Source: JBKHJA01 sp046538375 (lineage in GTDB: Bacteria > Acidobacteriota > Aminicenantia > Aminicenantales > Aminicenantaceae). From it: DNA of 19,425 bases. Position 1 is the stretch's first letter. Each line of letters begins with the position of its first letter. The stretch is taken from the NCBI GenBank assembly GCA_046538375.1, contig JBKHJA010000050.1:1-19425 (forward strand). Direction: 5' to 3'. The position numbers and the translations under genes were made by a program. Shown here piece by piece: positions 1 to 7,976 of this stretch. The notes under the pieces are model-generated. The model saw only the letters and a program-made list of their open reading frames with translations. It did not search any database and was not told where the DNA came from.

Positions 1-1
1 A

Positions 2-27
2 TAAGATCCGGCGGCCCGACCCCCTTT
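2..27. repeat. REP-like short repeat, copy A
   Basis: The sequence reads as blocks TAAGAT, GCGG, CCCG and CCCCTTT with small insertions between them. The same blocks, in the same order and orientation, recur at 1873-1894 on the other side of the serine hydrolase gene. Immediately after it TTTATTCGAC is repeated twice in tandem (25-44), followed by another CCCTTTATT. I read this as a degenerate interspersed repeat, perhaps of the REP type. No transposase is visible in the window, so the class is inferred. The left end is cut by the window border. Confidence 0.4.
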
Positions 28-73
28 ATTCGACTTTATTCGACCCCTTTATTACTTATTTACATACTAAGAA

Positions 74-1759
74 TTATTTCTTGACAAACCGGATGTTCCT
101 GACTCGGCCCACATTCATGGTGAAAGATTCAATTTTATTGTCCTGATCGCGGAAAAATTTCAGGTGATTGCCGTCAACCAGAAACCTGTCCTTGAGGGTG
201 GGCTCAAAAGGATTCTCAGGATAATTTTTATATGGGTTTTCATGACGAAGAAAAAGCTTTCCCTCTTCCAGCTCTATCTTGTAGGTAACCTGAAGTTCTC
301 CGCTAAAATAATCCCCTACATAATGCATCAGCTGCGCGCTGGTGGGAGATACCACCTGGATAGCCTCATAGGTCATGGACTCTCTCTCATCCATGCGAAC
401 TAGGGCGAGCACGGGCTTTCCCTGAGCTTGCTTTTTAAACTCCACCTCCAGATCCACCGGAGCCTCCACAGCCCGGAATCGGGTCTTGCTCACCGGAGAA
501 ATTTTGATCCTCATGCCAGAAGCATCTATCAGAAGCTGTCCCTCTTCATAAAGCACCTTCATCACCTGATCTGTCTTCTTATCATGATAAACTCCGGCTT
601 TCTGTTTAAGCTCAGATTCAGGGAGTTTTATAAACTGAGGTTTTTCTGGGACCGATTCTTCCTCGAATTCATCTGCTAGATAAATATCGGCCACCTTTCT
701 GGCCAGTCGGCTGGGATTGATGGAGTTCAAATTGGCCAGCACAATGACCGAGAACTTCTGCTCCGGAAATCGTATCATCTCTGCCCTGTAGCCAACAAAA
801 GCTCCCCCGTGGCTGATCATCTTTAATCCTCTGTATTGGCTGACCACCAGCCCTAGACCATAATCGATGGTCTCTCCATTGTTGAGAACTCCCGGTGTTA
901 TCATCCTGGTGATCGGTTCTTGGGCTGCCTCTCCCAGCTTATTGCGGTAAAAAATCTCATCCCAAAGCAAAAGATCCTCCACGCAGATGAAAATTCCTCC
1001 ATCTCCGATCATGTCCAGATTGGTCACGCTGATCCTGAATCCACCCTCTTTTTTAGGAGAATACCCGGTGGCCCGGTTCTTCACCACCATGGTGTGATCA
1101 TTATGGAAATGAGTGTTGGCCATCCCCAGGGGATTGAAAATCTTCTCTTCAGCGTAGTCCCGCATGGACCTGCCGGTGACCCTTTTTACGATTTCAGAAA
1201 GGAGAAAATATCCGGAATTGCTGTACAGGTATTCATCTCCTGGGTTAAAATTCAGTTCTTTCTGCCGGGCTATAAGAGCCACCACTTCACCATCCACATA
1301 AAAATCATCACTGCGGGCTCCAGCTAAATACAGCAGCTCCAAATAGTCCCTGATGCCGCTGGTGTGATGGAGAAGGTGGCGGATAGTTATGGCATTCTCA
1401 TATTCCGGCATTTCAGGAATATATTTCCGGATATCATCATCCAGAGACAATTTTCCCTCTTCCTCAAGCAGGAGCACACACATGGCCGTGAATTGTTTGG
1501 AAGTGGAGCCTATGCGGAAAATAGATTTGGAATGTATAGGGAGATCATAATCGAGATTGGCCATGCCGTAACCGCGCTTGTAGATAAAGCGGCCGTCTTT
1601 TATGATCGCCAAAGCACAACCCGGCGAATCGGGCTTATCCCATTCGGAAAAAAGCTTGTCCACTTGATCGGTCAAGGACTCCGCAAAAACAAGAGAGGAG
1701 CACAACAATACAAACACCATGACTGAAGCAAAAGTCCCCTTGAGAATTTTCTTATTCAT
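74..1759 (-). CDS. Exported serine hydrolase, beta-lactamase (class C / penicillin-binding) family
   Basis: A 561-residue protein of the serine beta-lactamase-like superfamily, probably a peptidase, esterase or amidase acting outside the cytoplasm; the substrate cannot be told. It has an N-terminal signal peptide (KK at 3-4, hydrophobic 8-25, likely cleavage after VFA-26). The class C-type motifs are in order: S85-T-S-K88 (nucleophile and lysine), Y179-S-N181, and H317-G-G319 in the position of the usual KTG box. The catalytic domain ends near 365. About 190 further residues form a C-terminal beta-rich region of the kind often attached to this family. The reading frame continues upstream to 1897, but the ATG at 1759 is preferred because a perfect AGGAGG lies just ahead of it and the signal peptide begins there. 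It stands alone, facing the same way as recA but about 165 bases away, and short repeats flank it. It is not a proven beta-lactamase. Confidence 0.85.
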   Translation of the reverse strand: MNKKILKGTFASVMVFVLLCSSLVFAESLTDQVDKLFSEWDKPDSPGCALAIIKDGRFIYKRGYGMANLDYDLPIHSKSIFRIGSTSKQFTAMCVLLLEEEGKLSLDDDIRKYIPEMPEYENAITIRHLLHHTSGIRDYLELLYLAGARSDDFYVDGEVVALIARQKELNFNPGDEYLYSNSGYFLLSEIVKRVTGRSMRDYAEEKIFNPLGMANTHFHNDHTMVVKNRATGYSPKKEGGFRISVTNLDMIGDGGIFICVEDLLLWDEIFYRNKLGEAAQEPITRMITPGVLNNGETIDYGLGLVVSQYRGLKMISHGGAFVGYRAEMIRFPEQKFSVIVLANLNSINPSRLARKVADIYLADEFEEESVPEKPQFIKLPESELKQKAGVYHDKKTDQVMKVLYEEGQLLIDASGMRIKISPVSKTRFRAVEAPVDLEVEFKKQAQGKPVLALVRMDERESMTYEAIQVVSPTSAQLMHYVGDYFSGELQVTYKIELEEGKLFLRHENPYKNYPENPFEPTLKDRFLVDGNHLKFFRDQDNKIESFTMNVGRVRNIRFVKK

Positions 1760-1872
1760 AAAAACCTCCTTTGATACTTTTCCAAGAAAATTTTCCCTTT
1801 TGCTGATAAATATGAATGCATAGTGAGTATGGGATGCACAAAATCTGTTGAAGTCATATTTTGAGGAATCAC

Positions 1873-1894
1873 TAAGATGCGGACCCGCCCCTTT
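1873..1894. repeat. REP-like short repeat, copy B
   Basis: Second copy of the element at 2-27: TAAGAT, GCGG, CCCG and CCCCTTT in the same order and orientation, lacking the small insertions of copy A. It sits between the serine hydrolase gene and the end of recA. The two copies bracket the hydrolase gene. Confidence 0.4.
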
Positions 1895-1914
1895 CAAAAT
1901 TGAATAAAAAGGGG
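1888..1914 (-). other. Hairpin just downstream of recA, possible weak terminator
   Basis: CCCCTTT (1888-1894) and AAAGGGG (1908-1914) are perfect inverted arms around a 13-base AT-rich loop, about 9 bases beyond the recA stop. There is no T-run after the stem on the minus strand (it continues CGGG), so this is not a textbook intrinsic terminator. The left arm is also the end of the REP-like copy B. Confidence 0.3.
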
Positions 1915-1923
1915 AAAGAACCC

Positions 1924-2982
1924 CTAAGATTGTTTTTTCTGGGATTCTTTCTTGGGGGCTGGTTCTTCATGGATAAGACCTACTTTCTTCCGGATTTCCT
2001 GATCGAGTTCTTCAGCCAGCTTTTTATTTTCTTTGAGAAGGGTCTTGACATTTTCTCTTCCCTGTCCCAGCCTCTCATTTTTATAGGAATACCAGGTTCC
2101 TGTTTTCTCAATAAGACCTTCCTCCACACCACAATCCACCAAATCTCCCTCCCTGGAGATTCCTTCACCATAAATGATATCAAACCGTGCTTCCCGAAAC
2201 GGAGGAGCCATCTTGTTTTTCACAATCTTGACCTTCACTTTGTTGCCGATCACTTTATCTCCCTCCTTTAAAGTGGCCAATCTTCTGATGTCCACTCTCA
2301 GGGAGGTATAAAATTTTAAAGCCCTGCCTCCTGAAGTTGTTTCTGGACTTCCCAGGAAAAACCCTATTTTTTCTCTTATTTGGTTGACAAAGATAAAACA
2401 GGTTTTGGAGCGGCTGACAATGGCAGCCAATTTTCTCAGCGCCTGGGACATAAGCCGGGCCTGGAGGCCCACATGGGCATCCCCCATCTCACCTTCTAAT
2501 TCTGCTTTGGGCACTAAAGCGGCCACAGAATCGACAACAATGACGTCCACAGCTCCGCTGCGGACCAGGACTTCAGCAATCTCCAGGGCCTGCTCCCCGT
2601 AATCCGGTTGGGAAATGAGAAGATTATCCACATCTACGCCCACTTTCGCGGCGTAGCTGGGGTCTAAAGCGTGTTCCGCATCGATAAAGGCTGCTTGGCC
2701 CCCCTTCCTTTGAGCCTCAGCAATGACATGGAGCGCTAAAGTGGTCTTTCCTGTAGCTTCAGGGCCAAAAACTTCCACCACCCGGCCTCTGGGAAATCCG
2801 CCGATTCCCAGGCTTGCATCAAAAGCGATAGATCCTGTGGGAATGGCTGGAACTTTGATGGCAGCTTCTTTCTGGCCCAGCTTCATCACTGCGCCCTTGC
2901 CGAACTGTTTCTCTATTTGAGAAAGAGCAGCTTCCACCGCCCTCTTTCTGGAATCTTGGTTCTGGGCAGATTCTTGTGTCAT
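1924..2982 (-). CDS. recA: Recombinase RecA
   Basis: DNA strand-exchange protein and SOS co-protease; 352 residues, the usual length. Visible landmarks are the Walker A box GPEATGKT (73-80), the catalytic glutamate in DAEHALD (E103), and Walker B VIVVD (147-151). Loop L1 is around EGEMGDAHVG (163-172), and Q201 lies in VNQIR. Loop L2 reads FFLGSPETTSGG (208-219), where many homologues have VMFG in place of FFLG. The C-terminal tail is lysine-rich and mixed in charge rather than the strongly acidic tail of E. coli RecA. The ATG at 2982 is preceded by GAGGAGG. A gap of about 165 bases with a candidate promoter separates it from hbd upstream, so it is probably its own transcription unit. No recX or lexA is next to it. 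Confidence 0.98.
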   Translation of the reverse strand: MTQESAQNQDSRKRAVEAALSQIEKQFGKGAVMKLGQKEAAIKVPAIPTGSIAFDASLGIGGFPRGRVVEVFGPEATGKTTLALHVIAEAQRKGGQAAFIDAEHALDPSYAAKVGVDVDNLLISQPDYGEQALEIAEVLVRSGAVDVIVVDSVAALVPKAELEGEMGDAHVGLQARLMSQALRKLAAIVSRSKTCFIFVNQIREKIGFFLGSPETTSGGRALKFYTSLRVDIRRLATLKEGDKVIGNKVKVKIVKNKMAPPFREARFDIIYGEGISREGDLVDCGVEEGLIEKTGTWYSYKNERLGQGRENVKTLLKENKKLAEELDQEIRKKVGLIHEEPAPKKESQKKQS

Positions 2983-3029
2983 TTCACCCTCCTCAACTCG
3001 GTGAGTTTTTGTTTGTGTTTAACGCTCCT

Positions 3030-3057
3030 TGTATACAATTTTAACTCTTGTCATCAA
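3030..3057 (-). promoter_or_regulatory. Candidate recA promoter with TTGTATACAA palindrome
   Basis: On the minus strand TTGATG (3052-3057) and TATACA (3030-3035) are 16 bases apart, giving a plausible sigma-70-type -35/-10 pair, each 4 of 6 to consensus. The -10 lies inside a perfect 10-base palindrome TTGTATACAA (3029-3038), and GTTTAAC / TTTTAAC blocks flank it as a direct repeat on the plus strand. A palindrome over the -10 of recA is a natural place for an SOS repressor. It matches neither the E. coli CTGT-N8-ACAG nor the Gram-positive GAAC-N4-GTTC box. Confidence 0.35.
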
Positions 3058-3148
3058 AGAATGAAACAGGAAAAACAGTGTTTCTCACCGCACCAGCCAT
3101 TTTCTTTTGATAAGGACATCCAGCTTCCTGGAGCTTGGAAAAATGCAC

Positions 3149-4003
3149 CTATTTTGATGTGTAGTCATAAAATCCTCTCCCCGTCTTTCGACCCAAATAA
3201 CCTGCATCCACCATCTTTTTCAGGAGAGGACAGGGCCTGTATTTTGAATCCTTGAACCCTTCATACAGGACTTCCATGATATGAAGACAGACATCAAGGC
3301 CAATCAAATCCGCCAGAGTCAAGGGCCCCATGGGATGATTCATGCCCAACTTCATAACAGTATCGATGCCCTCCTTGGTTCCCACTCCTTCCATCAAGGC
3401 ATAAACAGCTTCATTGATCATGGGGATCAAGATACGGTTAGAGATGAAACCAGGAAAATCATGGGCTTCCACCGGCGCTTTTCCCAGGGCTTCTGCTAAT
3501 GACTTAACCTGGCCAAAAGTCTCCTCAGAAGTGGCAATTCCCTTGATCAGCTCCACCAGTGCCATCAAAGGAACAGGATTCATGAAATGCATGCCCATAA
3601 AACGGGATGGCCTTTCAGTCACAGCGGCCAGACGGGTGATGGAGATGGAGGAAGTGTTGGAGGCACAAATGACCGATTTATCCAGCAGCCTATCCAAATC
3701 TTCAAGAACTTTCTTTTTGACTTGAAAATCCTCATACACGGCTTCCACAGCAAAATCAACATCCTTGAGATCTTCCAGACGGGTGGTGGTTTTTATGCGG
3801 GCCAGTATTTTCTCCTTATCCTCTTCGATTTTACCTTTTTCTATGAGTTTGGTCAGGCTCTTATCCATGATTTTTTGAGAACGCTGGAGATAATCCTGTT
3901 TGATATCGTTTAACAACACTTCAAATCCCGAAGCGGCGGCCACCTGGGCAATACCTGTCCCCATGGTTCCAGCACCGATGATACCGATTTTTTTTATATC
4001 CAT
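3149..4003 (-). CDS. hbd: 3-hydroxyacyl-CoA (3-hydroxybutyryl-CoA) dehydrogenase
   Basis: NAD(P)-dependent oxidoreductase interconverting acetoacetyl-CoA and 3-hydroxybutyryl-CoA, or longer 3-ketoacyl/3-hydroxyacyl pairs. At 284 residues it has the stand-alone Hbd/PaaH length. An N-terminal Rossmann fold carries GAGTMG (10-15) and an acidic residue closing the second strand (D33). The catalytic region shows NTSS (116-119), H139 in the HFMNPVP signature and E151, forming the His-Glu dyad. The C-terminal helical domain ends in GRKTGRGFYDY. Two ATGs are adjacent (4006 and 4003). AGGAGG at 4008-4013 is one base from the first and four from the second, so 4003 is the better start. It lies 10 bases after the thiolase stop, clearly one operon with it. 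Direction (butyrate-type synthesis or beta-oxidation) cannot be decided, as crotonase and acyl-CoA dehydrogenase genes are not in view. Confidence 0.93.
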   Translation of the reverse strand: MDIKKIGIIGAGTMGTGIAQVAAASGFEVLLNDIKQDYLQRSQKIMDKSLTKLIEKGKIEEDKEKILARIKTTTRLEDLKDVDFAVEAVYEDFQVKKKVLEDLDRLLDKSVICASNTSSISITRLAAVTERPSRFMGMHFMNPVPLMALVELIKGIATSEETFGQVKSLAEALGKAPVEAHDFPGFISNRILIPMINEAVYALMEGVGTKEGIDTVMKLGMNHPMGPLTLADLIGLDVCLHIMEVLYEGFKDSKYRPCPLLKKMVDAGYLGRKTGRGFYDYTSK

Positions 4004-4013
4004 CATTCCTCCT

Positions 4014-5204
4014 TTATACCATTTCTACAGCCATGGCCACAGCATCTCCTCCGCCCAGGCAGAGAGCAGCCACTCCACGCTTAAGACCTCTGTGCTTCAA
4101 AGCATAAAGCAGAGTGGTCAGAATCCTGGCGCCGGTGGCTCCTATGGGATGTCCTAAGGCCACTGCTCCACCGTGGACATTGACTTTATCTTTATCCAGA
4201 CCCAATTCTTTCTGGAGCACCACCAACTGGGAAGAGAAGGCTTCGTTGATCTCAAAAAGATCAACATCTTCCACTTTCCATCCCACGTTGGCCAACAGTT
4301 TCTCTACAGCTCCTTTGGGCGCGTACATGACCATGGCGGGTTCTACAGCATTGGTGGTGGCACCTAAAATTTTAGCCATGGGCTTGAGGCCTTTCTCCTC
4401 CACCGCATCCTTGGAGGCCACCACCACAGCCGAGCCTCCATCGTTTATACTAGACGCATTTCCCGCCGTCACCGTCCCATCTTTTTTAAACACCGGCTTT
4501 AATCGAGAGAGCTTCTCCATGGTGGCGTCTCTGCGCGGCCCTTCATCGGTGTCGAATATCACCGGCTCTCCCTTCCTCTGCGGCACCTCCACGGAAACGA
4601 TTTCATCTTTGAAATATCCTTTTTCGATGGCATTAATGGCCTTCTGATGGCTGCTGCAGGCGAACTCATCCTGTTCCTGACGAGAAGCCCCAAATTTTTC
4701 GGCCACCACTTCTCCGGTCATTCCCATATGCTGATTGTCAAAAGCACACCACAGCCCGTCCAGGATCATGGAGTCTTTCATCTTCATGTCTCCGAACTTC
4801 ACTCCTTCTCTCGCACCCCAGAGGAGATGAGGCGTCCGGCTCATGCTTTCCATGCCTCCGGCAACAATGATTTCCTTTTCTTCCAGCCATATGGCTTGGG
4901 CAGCCAGGGCCACGGCTTTTAAAGCCGAACCACAGACCTTATTCACAGCAAAAGAACTCACCGTATAAGGGATCCCTCCTTTAACCGCAGCCTGCTTGGC
5001 CGGCGCCTGTCCCAATCCAGCGCCCACCACGTTTCCCATGATCACCTCATCAACGTCTTCTCCTGAGATTCCGGCTCTGTTCACCACCTCTTTGATCGCC
5101 AGACCACCCAACTCTGGAGCGGTGAATGAACGAAGAGATCCCAAAAAATTCCCGATGGGTGTGCGCACCGCACTGACAATAAAAACATCTCTTAATTCAC
5201 ACAT
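4014..5204 (-). CDS. thlA/atoB-like: Acetyl-CoA acetyltransferase (thiolase)
   Basis: Condenses two acetyl-CoA to acetoacetyl-CoA, or cleaves 3-ketoacyl-CoA in the reverse direction; cytoplasmic. At 396 residues it has the normal family length. The acylated cysteine is C91 in VNKVCGSALK. The active-site loop NEAF is at 320-323, the histidine is H352 in GHPIGATGAR, and the second cysteine is C382 in CLGGGDAVA. The last motif is usually CxGGGxG; here alanine replaces the final glycine, a mild deviation. The start at 5204 gives the typical N-terminus (VFIVSAVRTPIG) and has GAGGGA about 7 bases upstream. It is first of a two-gene operon with hbd, giving two consecutive steps of C4 acyl-CoA metabolism. 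A 127-base gap separates it from fhs upstream. Confidence 0.94.
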   Translation of the reverse strand: MCELRDVFIVSAVRTPIGNFLGSLRSFTAPELGGLAIKEVVNRAGISGEDVDEVIMGNVVGAGLGQAPAKQAAVKGGIPYTVSSFAVNKVCGSALKAVALAAQAIWLEEKEIIVAGGMESMSRTPHLLWGAREGVKFGDMKMKDSMILDGLWCAFDNQHMGMTGEVVAEKFGASRQEQDEFACSSHQKAINAIEKGYFKDEIVSVEVPQRKGEPVIFDTDEGPRRDATMEKLSRLKPVFKKDGTVTAGNASSINDGGSAVVVASKDAVEEKGLKPMAKILGATTNAVEPAMVMYAPKGAVEKLLANVGWKVEDVDLFEINEAFSSQLVVLQKELGLDKDKVNVHGGAVALGHPIGATGARILTTLLYALKHRGLKRGVAALCLGGGDAVAMAVEMV

Positions 5205-5232
5205 TTTTCAATCCCTCTCTTGAATGAAATGA

Positions 5233-5258
5233 GTTATAAAATATGGATGTTCTTCCAT
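5233..5258 (-). promoter_or_regulatory. Possible promoter/operator of the thiolase-hbd operon
   Basis: On the minus strand TATAAC (5233-5238) could be a -10, but no good -35 accompanies it. Directly upstream is a 16-base inverted repeat, ATGGA-N6-TCCAT (5243-5258), about 40 bases before the thiolase ATG, which could be a repressor site. Both readings are tentative. Confidence 0.2.
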
Positions 5259-5331
5259 GAAATCTTTTATTACTTATCACAATTGAAGAAGGCTGTAAAC
5301 AAAGAAAGCATTCCGGAATCCACTTGTTTCT

Positions 5332-7005
5332 CTAGGTCAATCCGGTTATTCTGCCATCCTCGGAAATGTCGATTCTTTCTGCAGCAGGAGTCTTGGGCAG
5401 GCCGGGCATGGTCATGATATCTCCACAGTGGATCACCACAAACCCTGCTCCCGAACTGAGAGAGGCATCTGTCACAATAAGGGTGAAATCCTCAGGCCTT
5501 CCCAAGGCTTCCTCATCCCCGGAAAGCGAATACTGGGTCTTGGCAATACAAACAGGAAGATGACCAAAACCCTCCTTCTCCATCCTGAGGATCTTCCTTC
5601 TGACTTTTCCCTCCATAGCCACAGAAGCGGCTCCATAAATCTTTTTGGCCACAACTTCGATTTTATCCAGAAGCGACATCTCTGAAGGATAAAGAATTTG
5701 AAAATCGCCTTTATTCTTCTGGATGATTTTAAGAATTTCTTTGGCCAGTTCCTGTCCTCCCTTTCCTCCCTGACTGTAAACTTCACTCAGGGCTACGGGG
5801 ACTCTTTCTCGGCGGCACAGATCAAAAACTTTTTCCAGTTCTTTATCTGTATCAAAAGGAAATCTATTGACGGCCACCACCAAGGGGACTTTGAAAAGGC
5901 GGATGTTCTGGATGTGTTTTTGAAGATTGGCAAATCCGCGCTCCACAGCCTCAACCTCTTCTTGATCCACTTCCTTCAGTTTGACTCCTCCATGGAGTTT
6001 TAGAGCCCGCACTGTGGCCACCAAAACACAAGCAGCCGGAGGAGGCACATGACCTGTTCTGACCACGATATTGAGAAATTTTTCTGCTCCCAGGTCCGAA
6101 CCAAATCCCGTCTCTGTCACCACCACATCTGCCAGTGAAAGGGCCATCCGGTCGGCAATCACCGAGCTGGTTCCATGGGCGATATTGGCGAATGGGCCTC
6201 CGTGGATCAAAACAGGATTCCCTTCCAGTGTCTGGACTAAATTGGGCTTGATGGCTTCCTTCAAAAGGGCAGCCATGGCTCCCTCAGCCCTGATCTTCCG
6301 GGCAAAAACAGGTTCTCTCTGCGGTGAGTAACCGACAAATATATTTCCCAGTCGTTCTTTTAAATCTTTCAACCCTCGTACCAGACACAAGATGGCCATG
6401 ACTTCTGAGGCGGCGGTTATATCAAAACCTGTCTCCCGGGCAATCCCCCTCAGCGGCCCTCCTATTCCCACCACCACTTCCCGCAGTACCCGATCATCCA
6501 TATCCATGACCCTCTTCCAGCTCACCCGCCGGCAGTCCAGCAGACCGGCCGCCCCCTCGAAATGGAGTCGATTATCCACCATGGCTGCCAGAAGATTATG
6601 AGCAGCGGTCACCGCATGGATATCCCCGGTAAAATGGAGGTTGATTTCGTCGCGGGGCATAACCTGGGCATAGCCTCCTCCGGTGGCCCCTCCTTTCATT
6701 CCGAACACCGGACCCAAAGAAGGTTCTCTCAATGCGCCTGCAGCTTTTTTCCCCATCTGGCACAAAGCATCGGTCAATCCGATGGAAGTGGTGGTTTTGC
6801 CCTCACCAGCAGGAGTGGGGCTCATGGCTGTCACCATCACCAGCTTCCCTCTCCTCTTCTCATCCCGCTGGATTCTCTCCAGGGAGACTTTGGCTGTATA
6901 CTTGCCGTATGTTTCTAAATGCTCCGGCTCTATCCCTAATTCTCTTCCGATCTCATTTACAGGAAGAATTTTTGCCTGGTGAGCAATTTCCAAATCGTCG
7001 ATCAT
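5332..7005 (-). CDS. fhs: Formate--tetrahydrofolate ligase (10-formyl-THF synthetase)
   Basis: ATP-dependent activation of formate to 10-formyltetrahydrofolate, the entry of formate into one-carbon metabolism and a step of the methyl branch of the Wood-Ljungdahl pathway; cytoplasmic, usually a homotetramer. At 557 residues it matches the family length of about 555-560. The nucleotide-binding loop TPAGEGKTTT is at 64-73, and the following EPSLGPVFGMKGGATGGGYA stretch is the strongly conserved substrate region. AAGGAGG lies 5 bases before the ATG at 7005. It follows radC by 84 bases with a candidate promoter between them. No other Wood-Ljungdahl gene (folD, metF, acs) is in the window, so it may simply serve purine and one-carbon needs. 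Confidence 0.97.
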   Translation of the reverse strand: MIDDLEIAHQAKILPVNEIGRELGIEPEHLETYGKYTAKVSLERIQRDEKRRGKLVMVTAMSPTPAGEGKTTTSIGLTDALCQMGKKAAGALREPSLGPVFGMKGGATGGGYAQVMPRDEINLHFTGDIHAVTAAHNLLAAMVDNRLHFEGAAGLLDCRRVSWKRVMDMDDRVLREVVVGIGGPLRGIARETGFDITAASEVMAILCLVRGLKDLKERLGNIFVGYSPQREPVFARKIRAEGAMAALLKEAIKPNLVQTLEGNPVLIHGGPFANIAHGTSSVIADRMALSLADVVVTETGFGSDLGAEKFLNIVVRTGHVPPPAACVLVATVRALKLHGGVKLKEVDQEEVEAVERGFANLQKHIQNIRLFKVPLVVAVNRFPFDTDKELEKVFDLCRRERVPVALSEVYSQGGKGGQELAKEILKIIQKNKGDFQILYPSEMSLLDKIEVVAKKIYGAASVAMEGKVRRKILRMEKEGFGHLPVCIAKTQYSLSGDEEALGRPEDFTLIVTDASLSSGAGFVVIHCGDIMTMPGLPKTPAAERIDISEDGRITGLT

Positions 7006-7025
7006 TTCAACCTCCTTATGCTAAG

Positions 7026-7054
7026 AGTGTACCCGCAGAGATGCGATTTTACAA
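7026..7054 (-). promoter_or_regulatory. Candidate fhs promoter
   Basis: On the minus strand TTGTAA (7049-7054), a 17-base spacer and TACACT (7026-7031) lie 21 bases before the fhs ATG and downstream of the radC stop. Each box matches the sigma-70 consensus at 4 of 6 positions and the spacing is ideal. Confidence 0.4.
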
Positions 7055-7089
7055 ATTCTTTTGTATTCTCATCGCCATTTCTGTTTTCT

Positions 7090-7842
7090 CTATGTTTTCT
7101 TGTTCAAACTCTGGAACAAAAGGTCATACTGCTCGATCATCCCCTGATCAGCAAAACTGAAATAGCAGTTATTGCCGATGATAATATGATCCAAGACCCG
7201 GATCTGCATCATGTTGGCGGCAAAGACAAGCTCTCTGGTTATTTCTCTGTCGCTGGATGAGGGATCAGGATCGCCCGAGGGATGATTGTGGACAAGGATC
7301 AAGGAAGAAGCATCATACCTGAGAGCGGCCTTCAGAATTTCTCTCGGATAGACTGCACTGGAATCCACTGTTCCTTCAAAAAATGTTCTTTCATCGATAA
7401 TTCTATTTTTGGCATCCAAAAACAGGACTTTAAATTTCTCTTTATTCAAATTCCTGAGTGAATGATAAAGATAATCGAACACTTCCTGGGGGGAACGGCA
7501 CACTGGCTTGCTCATCATTCTCTCTTTGAGGAAACGGCGGGAAACTTCCTGCACCAGTTTTATCCCGAAAATATTGTGAGGGCCGATTCCTTTTACTTCC
7601 TGAAGGTCTTCTTCTTCCGCCTCTAAAACCTTACCCAATGACCTGAATCTCCGAAGAGCCTCTTTTGCCTGCATTTTACAATCTTTCCGGGGAGTGCCCA
7701 AAGTGAGGAGAAGCTCTACGATCTCATAGTCCAAAAATCCCTGGAGTCCACCCTTCAAGAATTTTTCCTTCAGCCGCTGTCGGTGACCGCAGGTTCTGAG
7801 TTCCCTGCGGTTTTCTCTTCTGGAAGTCTGTCTTTTTATCAT
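7090..7842 (-). CDS. radC: RadC-family JAB/MPN protein
   Basis: A 250-residue full-length RadC (YeeS/RadC-like) protein. An N-terminal UPF0758-type helical region contains a helix-hairpin-helix-like KGIGPHN (84-90). It is followed by a C-terminal JAB/MPN metalloprotease-like domain whose metal motif HNHPSGDPDPSSSD is intact (H185, H187, D198), with E156 as the likely catalytic glutamate. The family was long called a DNA repair protein, but that role is not well supported and its true function is uncertain. The ATG at 7842 is preceded directly by an in-frame TAG, so no longer form is possible. There is no clear Shine-Dalgarno sequence, so translation may be weak. It follows the sdh-pet operon on the same strand after about 134 bases in which I see no gene and no clear terminator. 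Confidence 0.93.
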   Translation of the reverse strand: MIKRQTSRRENRRELRTCGHRQRLKEKFLKGGLQGFLDYEIVELLLTLGTPRKDCKMQAKEALRRFRSLGKVLEAEEEDLQEVKGIGPHNIFGIKLVQEVSRRFLKERMMSKPVCRSPQEVFDYLYHSLRNLNKEKFKVLFLDAKNRIIDERTFFEGTVDSSAVYPREILKAALRYDASSLILVHNHPSGDPDPSSSDREITRELVFAANMMQIRVLDHIIIGNNCYFSFADQGMIEQYDLLFQSLNKKT

Positions 7843-7976
7843 CTATAAAAAGGACGGTAAAAACACATGAGATTTCACAAAAGCAGAACAGTATCCACAT
7901 CCATAAAACCTGGCTTCTCTTCCCGGCCTGAAAAAATGATTCTGGGAGAGAGGGAGTAATAACGGCAGGACGATAT

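Noticed and set aside
1760..1897. N-terminal extension of the serine hydrolase by 46 codons
   Set aside because: The extension puts a hydrophilic stretch before a clear signal peptide, while AGGAGG sits just ahead of the internal ATG at 1759.
3000..3060. Classic LexA boxes ahead of recA
   Set aside because: Neither CTGT-N8-ACAG nor GAAC-N4-GTTC is present.
3121..3148. Terminator after hbd
   Set aside because: AGCT arms form only a short bulged stem and no T-run follows.
4004..4006. Upstream ATG for the hydroxyacyl-CoA dehydrogenase
   Set aside because: AGGAGG is only one base from this ATG; spacing fits the next ATG at 4003 better.
7843..7976. Terminator or small gene between the CcmD-like gene and radC
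   Set aside because: Only imperfect pyrimidine/purine pairing is seen, with several mismatches, and no frame with a ribosome site.
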